A stretch of 64,000 nucleotides of DNA from Bacteroidota bacterium (lineage in GTDB: Bacteria; Bacteroidota; Bacteroidia; Chitinophagales; BACL12), in assembly GCA_016706865.1 (NCBI GenBank), contig JADJIS010000001.1, forward strand, positions 558,001-622,000, read 5' to 3'. Position 1 is the first letter of the stretch; every line of letters begins with the position of its first letter. Positions 25,307 through 32,472 of this stretch are shown piece by piece. Position numbers and translations under genes: made by a program. Under the pieces are notes generated by a model, which worked only from the letters and a program-made list of their open reading frames with translations, searched no databases and was not told where the DNA came from.

Positions 25307-26230
25307 TCAGCCTTCACTCGCTTTATTAATATCAACTTCATTGTTCTGAATTTTCTTTCTCCCCGAATAATTCAAAACATAGATCCCCAACAAAATAAAC
25401 AACATCCCGATCAAGTGATGGAAAAATAATTTCTCCCCATCTAAAAATCCTATTATGATAGCGACAACGGGAATAAGGTAGGTAACGAGTGATCCAAAAA
25501 TAGCGTCTGTGCGTTGCACTAATGCATAATATCCAATAGATGCGATCACGGTTCCGAAAAAGGAGAGTGCGAGAATGCTGGATAAACTGATACGGAAAAA
25601 TTCATCATCGGCGTGCGACATAAAACCGGTGCTGAATAAATAAATAATTGCAGGAATTCCAATAAATGAAAATCCTACTGCACCCAAAACCAATGGATGT
25701 GCAGTTTGCAAATAACGTTTTACCAGATTGGCACTTGTTGCATAACTTATGGTTGCAGCAAATATGGGTAAAGCGTATAATAAGTTACTTTGTCCGCTTG
25801 CAGAATGATCAAATACAACTAAAACAACAGCACCTACCAATGCTATAATTAAACCCAATAATTTATTTTTTTCGAATCTCATTCCGAAAAGCAAAACGCC
25901 AAGCACGAAAGTAAATACAGGTGTCAAAGAATTTAATACACCGGTAATTCCACTTTCAATATGTGTTTGTGAAAATGTAAAACAAAAGGCAGGTAGTCCG
26001 CTTCCGAAAAATCCTACCATACAATAATATTTTATTTCACTTCTTTTTATTTTTTTGTAGTGGATAAAAATAAAAGGCAGTGTTGCGATAAAGGAAAAAG
26101 AAATACGAATTGCTGCGACCTGATCCCAGGAAAATGTTTTAAGCCCATACTTCATAAATATGAAAGAAAATCCCCAGATCATGCTGAGAACGATGAGGAG
26201 GAGCCAGTTTTTGGAGGAATATTTTTGCAT
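25307..26230 (-). CDS. EamA/DMT-superfamily transporter
   Basis: A 307-residue, ten-helix membrane protein with two EamA halves: MIWGFSFIFMKYGLKTFSW at the start of the first, and ISYATSANLVKRYLQTAHPLVLGAVGFSF region in the second (only partial strings quoted). It is a metabolite exporter of the drug/metabolite transporter superfamily that usually moves amino acids or related small molecules across the inner membrane. The substrate cannot be inferred. Its start is followed upstream by the repeat tract at 26.2-26.7 kb. Confidence 0.9.
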   Translation of the reverse strand: MQKYSSKNWLLLIVLSMIWGFSFIFMKYGLKTFSWDQVAAIRISFSFIATLPFIFIHYKKIKRSEIKYYCMVGFFGSGLPAFCFTFSQTHIESGITGVLNSLTPVFTFVLGVLLFGMRFEKNKLLGLIIALVGAVVLVVFDHSASGQSNLLYALPIFAATISYATSANLVKRYLQTAHPLVLGAVGFSFIGIPAIIYLFSTGFMSHADDEFFRISLSSILALSFFGTVIASIGYYALVQRTDAIFGSLVTYLIPVVAIIIGFLDGEKLFFHHLIGMLFILLGIYVLNYSGRKKIQNNEVDINKASEG

Positions 26231-26811
26231 GGGCGATTTCGTTCGATGAGTAATGAGTTATGAGTAATGAGTTTATCACTGCTCGCATCATACTTTTATT
26301 TCTTCATGTTACATTTTACTTTCCTGTACGACTAAAAATTTCCATCCAACGATTAACCCACTCATTACTCATTACTCATAACTCATTTAGTGAATGGTGA
26401 GTAGTGAGTGGTGAGCTTACTCCTTCACACATCAAACATTGTTTTCTAATTTTTACATTTTACTTTCCTGAATGAGTTATGAGTAATGAGTGATGAGTTT
26501 AGCCCTGCTCGCATCATACTCTTATTTCTAATTGTTACATTTTACTTTACTGAAGGACTGAAATTATCAATCCAACGATGATCCCACTCATTACTCATTA
26601 CTTATCGAATGAGTAATGAGTTATGAGTAATGAGTTTAGCCGTACTCGCATCATATTCTTATTTCTTCATGTGACATTCTACTTTCCTGAAGGAATAAAA
26701 TTATCAATCCATAGAATAACCCCCTTCAAAGCCCTTACATCACCTTCCTTCCTTTTTTATTCCTTAGAACCTTCCCCTTCTCCCTTCGAATCTTCTCCCT
26801 TCGAATCTTCA
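26231..26811. repeat. MITE-like repeat cluster between transporter and obgE
   Basis: Gene-free. Four imperfect units share a core with CTCGCATCATACTTTTATTT and TTACATTTTACTTTCCTG. The first is bounded by an inverted repeat (26246-26271 and 26361-26386, 24 of 26 complementary bases built from ATGAGTAATGAG words). A second copy spans about 26472-26598, and a third begins near 26608, with a degenerate unit between the first two. CTCATTACTCATT at 26586-26598 and AATGAGTAATGAG at 26608-26620 could form a hairpin. The end of the spacer is a pyrimidine-rich tract with CCCTTCGAATCTTC repeats (26781-26813). Confidence 0.75.
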
Positions 26812-27804
26812 TTACCCATTAAGTTCTTTCCAAATAACATCCTTCAACTTATCCAAATTCTTTCCTGTGTGGGAGGAAATAAATATCGGTTCGAGTTTTT
26901 TGGGTAATTCTTTTTTTAGCATTTTTTCTAACTCGGCATCAATTAGGTCGCATTTTGTAATGGCGAGAATTATTTTTTTCGACAATAATTCTTTGTTGTA
27001 TTTTTTTAATTCGCTGAGCAGAATTTTATAGGTTGTTTTAATATCCTTATCCTCACAACTAATGAGAAAAAGTAAAGCTGAATTTCTTTCAATATGTTTT
27101 AAAAATCGAATTCCCAAACCTTTTCCTTCACTTGCACCTTCAATTATTCCCGGAATATCGGCCATAATAAAAGATTTATGATCGCGATAGGAAACGATAC
27201 CTAAATTCGGCACCAGGGTGGTGAATGCATAATCGGCAATTTCGGGTTTTGCAGCGGATAAAACAGATAAGAGAGTAGATTTTCCGGCATTTGGAAAACC
27301 CACCAAGCCAACATCTGCCAATACTTTTAATTCAAGAATTTTCCATGATTCGATTCCTGGCTCACCAGGTTGGGCATATCTGGGTGTTTGTTTTGTGGGG
27401 GATTTAAAATTATTGTTTCCCAAACCACCTCTTCCTCCGGGTATCCAAACGATTTCCTGTCCATCATCCACAATTTCAGCTTCAATGGCACCGGTTTCAA
27501 AATCTTTGGCGACGGTTCCGAGAGGCACTTCAAGAATAATATCTTCACCCTCCTTACCTGTGCGCAATTGCCCTACTCCGTAATCTCCGGCCTTTGCAAT
27601 GATGTGTTTGCGGTATTTTAAATGTAAAAGGGTCCATAACTGAGCATTTCCCTTTAATATAATATGACCTCCCCTTCCTCCATCACCACCATCAGGTCCA
27701 CCATTCATGGTGTTTTTATCCCGGTGAAAGTGCACAGATCCCGCACCACCATTGCCACTTTTGCAATGAATTTTTACGTAGTCAACAAAATTTTGTTTTT
27801 CCAT
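26812..27804 (-). CDS. obgE: GTPase ObgE/CgtA
   Basis: A 330-residue Obg-family GTPase that helps late assembly of the 50S ribosomal subunit and couples it to nutritional state. The glycine-rich Obg fold occupies the first 155 residues (KSGNGGAGSVHFHRD; GGPDGGDGGRGGHI), followed by the G domain: G1 GFPNAGKST, G3 DIPGIIEGA, G4 TKCDL and G5 SSHTG. There is no C-terminal OCT extension, as is usual for the shorter Obg types of Bacteroidota. It lies 34 bases downstream of adk on the same strand. Confidence 0.97.
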   Translation of the reverse strand: MEKQNFVDYVKIHCKSGNGGAGSVHFHRDKNTMNGGPDGGDGGRGGHIILKGNAQLWTLLHLKYRKHIIAKAGDYGVGQLRTGKEGEDIILEVPLGTVAKDFETGAIEAEIVDDGQEIVWIPGGRGGLGNNNFKSPTKQTPRYAQPGEPGIESWKILELKVLADVGLVGFPNAGKSTLLSVLSAAKPEIADYAFTTLVPNLGIVSYRDHKSFIMADIPGIIEGASEGKGLGIRFLKHIERNSALLFLISCEDKDIKTTYKILLSELKKYNKELLSKKIILAITKCDLIDAELEKMLKKELPKKLEPIFISSHTGKNLDKLKDVIWKELNG

Positions 27805-27838
27805 TTTTGAGCAGGTTTCCCTGCTGTTTCCCTCTTAT

Positions 27839-28438
27839 TTAGCTATCTGAATGTTTTGATGCCACGGTATTTACTGCGGCTTTCAAAGCGTTAAAAATTG
27901 TATCAATGCTACCGACTCCTTCAATCTCCATTAAAAGATCCTGATCTTTATAATATTCCGCTACGGGTTCAGTTTTGAGACGATATTCCTGAACGCGCTT
28001 GCGAATGGTATCCACGTCCATATCATCAGTTCTACCGCTTGTAAGCCCTCTGTTTAGAATGCGTTGAGTAAGTTCTTCCTCCTCCACAACCAGACTTAAA
28101 ACACAGCTTACACTGGTTCCTTTGTCGAGTAACATGTTGTCCAACGCTACTGCCTGGGCTTTAGTTCTTGGAAAACCATCGAAAATAATTCCTTGTTTTT
28201 GTTTGCTTTTTGCCTCTTCCACAGCTCCTCCCAACATACCTATCACCACTCCATCCGGAACCAGTTTGCCCTCATCCATGAACTTTTTTGCCTCCATTCC
28301 CAGGGTTGTACCTTCGCGGATCTGATTGCGAAGCAGGTCGCCTGTGGAGATATGCAATAAGTTAAAATGTTCCTTTAACTTCTCTGCCTGAGTGCCTTTG
28401 CCACTACCCGGAGGGCCGAATAATATTATGTTTGTCAT
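27839..28438 (-). CDS. adk: Adenylate kinase
   Basis: I place the start at the ATG ending at 28438 (MTNIILFGPPGSGKGTQAEK), which gives 199 residues, normal for the family; a longer frame of 22 residues has no homology value. The P-loop GPPGSGKGT, the AMP-binding region (STGDLLRNQI), DGFPRTKAQA and a short LID (RGLTSGRTDD) are present; there are no zinc-binding cysteines, as in the short-LID forms. The enzyme interconverts AMP, ATP and ADP in the cytoplasm. Placed between hpt and obgE in many Bacteroidota; here a 3.5-kb stretch separates it from hpt. Confidence 0.97.
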   Translation of the reverse strand: MTNIILFGPPGSGKGTQAEKLKEHFNLLHISTGDLLRNQIREGTTLGMEAKKFMDEGKLVPDGVVIGMLGGAVEEAKSKQKQGIIFDGFPRTKAQAVALDNMLLDKGTSVSCVLSLVVEEEELTQRILNRGLTSGRTDDMDVDTIRKRVQEYRLKTEPVAEYYKDQDLLMEIEGVGSIDTIFNALKAAVNTVASKHSDS

Positions 28439-28578
28439 CGATCTGCTGATTATAAAAAATGCAAAGATAACAGGCTTACGCGGATTTGCCTTGATCCCGA
28501 CCACTCAATTATACGTATATACACACTGAACCTTTATCAGGATTAATTCCTTTATATTATTAAACTTACCTTTGGCAT

Positions 28579-28875
28579 ATGACTTTACTGGAAAAGATTA
28601 TGGAAACATTGCTGAAAAATAAACAATATCTCGCCTCCAAGTACGGAGTAAGCAGTATTGGTTTATTTGGTGAATCGGTAACCGAAGAATTCCATTCAGG
28701 CAGTGAAATTGATATCATAGTAGATTTCAAAAAACCAATCGGTCTCGAAATTGTAGATCTCGGCGACGAACTCGAAAAACTCCTAGGCCACAAAGTCGAC
28801 CTCGTTTCTAAAAGTGGTTTGGAAAAAGATTATTACAAAGTTTTTCGAAAAGAGATATTGTATGTTGGAAAGTAG
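28579..28875 (+). CDS. MNT-like nucleotidyltransferase-domain protein without HepT partner
   Basis: A 98-residue protein in the style of MntA antitoxins: VSSIGLFGESVTEEFHSGSEIDIIVDF and GHKVDLVSKSGLEK. In the usual motif GS-x10-D-x-D the serine is Glu32 here and the first aspartate is Glu43, with Asp45 kept, so catalysis may be altered. Active MntA proteins AMPylate the HepT toxin; a hepT gene would be expected right after this one, but only repeat DNA follows, so this is an orphan or remnant. It is transcribed opposite to adk, 140 bases away, on the boundary of the segment between adk and hpt. Confidence 0.75.
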   Translation: MTLLEKIMETLLKNKQYLASKYGVSSIGLFGESVTEEFHSGSEIDIIVDFKKPIGLEIVDLGDELEKLLGHKVDLVSKSGLEKDYYKVFRKEILYVGK

Positions 28876-29364
28876 GGAAAGAATGAAGGAATGAAAAGAG
28901 GGAACTCTGATGACGCGGATTGGGCGGATTTAAAAAGATTTATTAATTTGGTAGTCTGGTAATTTGGTAATTGATCGACGCCCGGGTGTTCAATTCTTAA
29001 TTTGGTAAACGTGTAATTTGATCTTTAATCGGAGCCGGCTGTTCAATTTGCTAATTGGCTAATCATTTTCAGATGTTCATATTGTCATAAAATATTTTGG
29101 TCGTCTGTTATTTCCGGCTGTTCCATTCTCAATTCTCAATTCTCAATTCTCAATTATTTCCGGCTGTTCCATTTTCAATTCTCAATTTTCAATTCTCAAT
29201 TTTTCCTGGCTGTTCCATTTGCTAATTTGTGCCCATGCGAAGCAGGCACAGCTAATTTGCTAATTATTAATGAATGTTCGTGTTATCATAGATTAACTTG
29301 GTCGCCTGGTAATTTGATGTATAATCTAGGCCGGCTGTTCATCGGTACATTGGTACATCTTTTT
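28876..29364. repeat. Intergenic short-word repeat tract
   Basis: Contains no gene. At 28901-28928 there is a copy of the 28-bp element also seen at 14396. Farther on, words such as GGTAATTTGG and GGCTGTTCCATTCTCAATTC recur; TCTCAATTCTCAATTCTCAA is a perfect short tandem stretch near 29128-29154, with a second CAATTCTCAATTTTCAATTC near 29177. GGCTGTTCCATT occurs three times. This is the 3' flank of the MNT-like gene. Confidence 0.65.
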
Positions 29365-30492
29365 TCATTGGTACATTATCATAATCCGATCATCATTCTT
29401 CTCCGCATTCCCTCTCCCATCTTCATTGCTCGTGCTAAAAACAATACTTCCATCAGGTGCAAGAATAATATTTCTTAAACGGCCATAAATTTGTGGGAAT
29501 AATTGTTTTTCATCTTTATTAATTGGAGAAGTTATAGTTTGATTTTTATTTATATCAAATTGAACCAATCTTTCTCCTTTTAAGCAGGCAAAAATTATAC
29601 TGCCAATTTCTTTGTTCTGTTCATTAAAATCATCCACATAAATAATTCCGCCGGGAGCCCAGGTATCTTCACCGCTGTGTGCAAAGGGGAGAATTGTTCC
29701 AGTTGCTATATCATCTCCTATCACTTTTGGCCAACCGTAATTATTTCCTTTAACAATTACATTTACTTCATCGTGACAACACCAGCCGTTTAATTCACCG
29801 CTTGGTCCGTGTTCGGTTGCAAACATGGTTCCATCGGATGTCCAGCATAAACCCTGCACATTGCGATGACCATAACTCCAGATATAATTTTTAAACGGAT
29901 TATCGGCAGGAATATTTCCATCTCTATCCATTCGCAGAATTTTACCTGCATTACTTGTAAGATCCTGTGCTGAATTCGGATCTCGTGCATCACCCGTTCC
30001 AACATATAAAAATCCATCGGGACCAAAACGCAATATTCCACCGTCGTGAAAAAACTTTTTGGGAATAGAATCTAACAATATTTTATTTTCTGTTAATATT
30101 TCATTTTCAAATATTAAACGCACTATTCGGTTTCCTGATACCATGGTTTCATAAATAAAAATATAATGATTTTTTTCAAAATCGGGATCCACGGCCAAAC
30201 CCAATAAACCGCCTTCTGCTTTTGCACTGATATCGCGGGTTAACAACAATTTAACTTCCTTTGTTTTAAGATCCGCTACCGAAATACGGCCCGGACGTTC
30301 GTTAAAGATCAACCTGCCGTCGGGCAAAAAGTCCATTCCCCATGGAACCTCCAGATCTTGCGCTACAACTTCCGGTTGTTTAGGCAAGGTAATCTTTTGC
30401 GCATTAGGATTAGGTTTATTTTGCGAACTGCAATTAAACAGCAGTGTTACAGAGATACAAAGCAGGTAAATAGTTAAATTTTTCATCATCAT
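29365..30492 (-). CDS. PQQ-type sugar dehydrogenase (GSDH family) lipoprotein
   Basis: A 375-residue protein with a lipoprotein signal (LLCISVTLLFNCSSQ) and a six-bladed glucose/sorbosone dehydrogenase propeller: EVPWGMDFLPDGRLIFNERPG, EGGLLGLAVDPDF, HDGGILRFGPDGFLYVGTGD, SYGHRNVQGLCW, TEHGPSGELNGWCCHDE and NNYGWP. Family members oxidise aldoses in the periplasm using PQQ. PQQ biosynthesis genes are not in the window, so the cofactor source and the substrate are open. It lies in the segment that interrupts hpt and adk. A plus-strand gene with a Bacteroidota-type promoter is divergent. Confidence 0.9.
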   Translation of the reverse strand: MMMKNLTIYLLCISVTLLFNCSSQNKPNPNAQKITLPKQPEVVAQDLEVPWGMDFLPDGRLIFNERPGRISVADLKTKEVKLLLTRDISAKAEGGLLGLAVDPDFEKNHYIFIYETMVSGNRIVRLIFENEILTENKILLDSIPKKFFHDGGILRFGPDGFLYVGTGDARDPNSAQDLTSNAGKILRMDRDGNIPADNPFKNYIWSYGHRNVQGLCWTSDGTMFATEHGPSGELNGWCCHDEVNVIVKGNNYGWPKVIGDDIATGTILPFAHSGEDTWAPGGIIYVDDFNEQNKEIGSIIFACLKGERLVQFDINKNQTITSPINKDEKQLFPQIYGRLRNIILAPDGSIVFSTSNEDGRGNAEKNDDRIMIMYQ

Positions 30493-30514
30493 CCGAATTA
30501 AATATAGTAAACAG

Positions 30515-30545
30515 TTTGTTAAATTACATATATTTTATAACTTTA
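30515..30545 (+). promoter_or_regulatory. Bacteroidota-type promoter
   Basis: TTTG (30515-30518), a 19-base spacer, then TAACTTTA (30538-30545), which matches TAnnTTTG at all but the last base. Transcription would start near 30551, just five bases before the ATG of the next gene. The short leader makes the call less certain. Confidence 0.4.
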
Positions 30546-30555
30546 TATAATAATT

Positions 30556-30975
30556 ATGAAATTATTTAACATCATATTAGGATCAGCTCTGGTATTTTTT
30601 GTCGTAATGTTTCTGCGTTGCGAAAAAGTTACAGAAATTACTGAACTTTCGAAAAATACTGAAAGTTTACAAATTGTATTCTACAACGATTCCATTCCAA
30701 ACAAAATAGTGGAGATCACCGATAAAAATGAAATAAAAAAATTCGGAAAATTTATTACGGTTAAAGACACCCCATTATATAAATGCAATTACGACGGCCA
30801 GATCATTTTTATTTTAAGTGACGATGTTACCACCGGCGATAAAAATACCATCACCATGGAATTTAATCTTCAACCCGATTGCACGCATGTAGCTTATATG
30901 TATGCGGAAGGATTGCGGACGAAAGAGTTGAGTGCGGAGGGGGTGGAGTATTTGAGGAAGGTGAGGGGTGAGTAG
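30556..30975 (+). CDS. Small exported unknown protein
   Basis: A 139-residue protein with an N-terminal membrane anchor or signal (IILGSALVFFVVMFLRCEK; Cys22 is a possible lipidation site but is not in a strong lipobox). The rest is mostly strands with no recognised domain. It follows a good promoter. The 3' part is compositionally different (AGTGCGGAGGGGGTGGAGT) and runs into short-word repeats immediately after the stop codon. Confidence 0.55.
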   Translation: MKLFNIILGSALVFFVVMFLRCEKVTEITELSKNTESLQIVFYNDSIPNKIVEITDKNEIKKFGKFITVKDTPLYKCNYDGQIIFILSDDVTTGDKNTITMEFNLQPDCTHVAYMYAEGLRTKELSAEGVEYLRKVRGE

Positions 30976-31171
30976 TGAGTGGTGAGGATGCTTCGAGTTG
31001 GGCTTTAAATCGCGATGCACCAAATGAGAAATGAGAAATGAGTAATGAGTAATGAGTTTGATCACAGATAGCCGATTAGTTTAATTTTCTGATTGAAACT
31101 TTTGAGAACGGGTTTTTAAACCAATGAATCACGCAGGACGCTTGCTCTGGAGAATAATTTATAATTAATTT
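30976..31171. repeat. GAGTAATGAG-word repeats
   Basis: TGAGTAGTGAGTGGTGAGGA (30969-30988) and GAGAAATGAGAAATGAGTAA (31025-31044), continuing to about 31059, belong to the same word family as the 26.2-26.7 kb cluster. No gene is seen; the remainder is AT-rich leader sequence of the next gene. Confidence 0.55.
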
Positions 31172-31681
31172 ATGAGAAAATATTATTTGTTCATAATTAT
31201 TTTGTGTACATTTTTAAACGGAATGGCAAATTCCAATAAAATAGTAAAAAATGACACTTTAAATTTTGCAGCTAATGTAGATTCGATCGCATTTTATTTA
31301 ACACTTTCGCCAGAGCGAACCTTAGAAATTAATGTTAAAAATAACTCAAAGGATGTTTTACTAATTGATACGGTTCATTTTTCGATAGGAGTAAGAAAAA
31401 TTGGAGACTCCATAGTTTCATATTATGCTGACAATAACCCAGTATTAATAAATGCGCATATAGATTTAAATCTCATTTTACTAAAAAGTGGAGATTCCTT
31501 GAACTTTTCCTTAAAAATGATGAATGTTAGCAATATGGTAAATTCAAAAAATATCGACTTTACCTTATTTTATATTAGAGAACAGGCTTATAAATTTACT
31601 CAAAATAAATATCCTATTATTTTTAAGGTAAGTCCAAATAATGTTAATTATAATCATTTTATCGAATTACATAATTATTGA
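31172..31681 (+). CDS. Exported unknown protein
   Basis: A 169-residue protein with a Sec-type signal (MRKYYLFIIILCTFLNGMAN). The mature part is strand-rich with regular polar/hydrophobic alternation (LEINVKNNSKDVLLIDTVHFSI; LILLKSGDSLNFSLKMMNV), resembling an immunoglobulin-like periplasmic fold. Not recognised beyond that. It is alone in a repeat-rich interval within the hpt-adk insertion. Confidence 0.55.
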   Translation: MRKYYLFIIILCTFLNGMANSNKIVKNDTLNFAANVDSIAFYLTLSPERTLEINVKNNSKDVLLIDTVHFSIGVRKIGDSIVSYYADNNPVLINAHIDLNLILLKSGDSLNFSLKMMNVSNMVNSKNIDFTLFYIREQAYKFTQNKYPIIFKVSPNNVNYNHFIELHNY

Positions 31682-31939
31682 ATGTAAGTAATGCTTAAAC
31701 TTTTGACCTGATATAAAGTATTCCGATTTTCATTATCAATTTACGACGGGCAAGTGAATTATGAGTAGATTCTCGATAGCCGAATTTGACTTCACATAAC
31801 TAATGACTCGAGACAATGAGTGAGTGGTGAGTATGGAGTAGTCAGAATGCTCCTAGTTAGCCCATGATTTTTCTCCTGACTAATGACTATTGACTCCTGA
31901 CTAGTGACAAATTAAAAGTACGCTCTAACTGTACTTGTT
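31682..31939. repeat. Short-word repeat spacer downstream of exported protein
   Basis: No gene. The tract around 31815-31912 has GAGTGAGTGGTGAGTATGGA and CTCCTGACTAATGACTATTG words, so two of the window's repeat families (GAGTAATGAG and TGACTATTGAC) meet here before the hpt stop codon. Confidence 0.55.
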
Positions 31940-32464
31940 TCACGCCCTCACCTTCCAAATCCCATCCAAATTCCTCCCCTTTTCTTCATAATCCAAACCA
32001 TATCCAACCACAAATACATCGGGAATTTCAAAACCGATGAGGTCGGCTTTAATTAAGTTTGGGCGCAGGATATTTTTTTGTAGTAGAGTGATGGTGGTTA
32101 CGGAAGCGGGTTCTAATTTTTCTATTTCCTGGTGGAGATGAAAGATGGTTTTTCCGGTATCGATAATATCTTCAACAAAAATGATATGCCTGTTTTTAAC
32201 ATTGTGGTTAATTCCATTAAAGGTTTGAATTTCGCCTGATATAGTACCGGTATAGGATTTTATTCGGGTAAAAATTGTTTCGCAGTTGCCATTAAATATG
32301 CGGATAAGATCTGCGGCAAAAATAAAGGCGCCGTTTAAAACTATAATAAAAATTGGATCCTTTTCGGCAAAGTTATTATTGAGCTCTTTACCTAATTGTA
32401 TTATTCGTTCCTGTATTTTTTCAGAAGAAATGTATGGCTCAAATTGAAGGTCATGTATTTGCAA
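31940..32464 (-). CDS. hpt: Hypoxanthine phosphoribosyltransferase
   Basis: A 174-residue type I phosphoribosyltransferase. The PRPP-binding loop is IIFVEDIIDTGKTIFHL, and the flanking regions (PIFIIVLNGAFIFAADLIR; LDYEEKGRNLDGIW) are characteristic of hypoxanthine/guanine enzymes of purine salvage in the cytoplasm. It starts eight bases after the peptidoglycan-hydrolase gene on the same strand. In many Bacteroidota hpt is followed by adk and obgE; here the same order is kept but separated from adk by 3.5 kb. Confidence 0.95.
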   Translation of the reverse strand: MQIHDLQFEPYISSEKIQERIIQLGKELNNNFAEKDPIFIIVLNGAFIFAADLIRIFNGNCETIFTRIKSYTGTISGEIQTFNGINHNVKNRHIIFVEDIIDTGKTIFHLHQEIEKLEPASVTTITLLQKNILRPNLIKADLIGFEIPDVFVVGYGLDYEEKGRNLDGIWKVRA

Positions 32465-32472
32465 ATTATTTA

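Noticed and set aside
26623..26907. Plus-strand open frame of 94 residues overlapping the 3' end of obgE
   Set aside because: It is antisense to obgE and runs through word repeats and a pyrimidine-rich tract; the composition is not protein-like.
28579..28875. Complete MntA/HepT toxin-antitoxin module
   Set aside because: No HepT-like open frame follows or precedes the gene on either strand, and the catalytic motif is altered.
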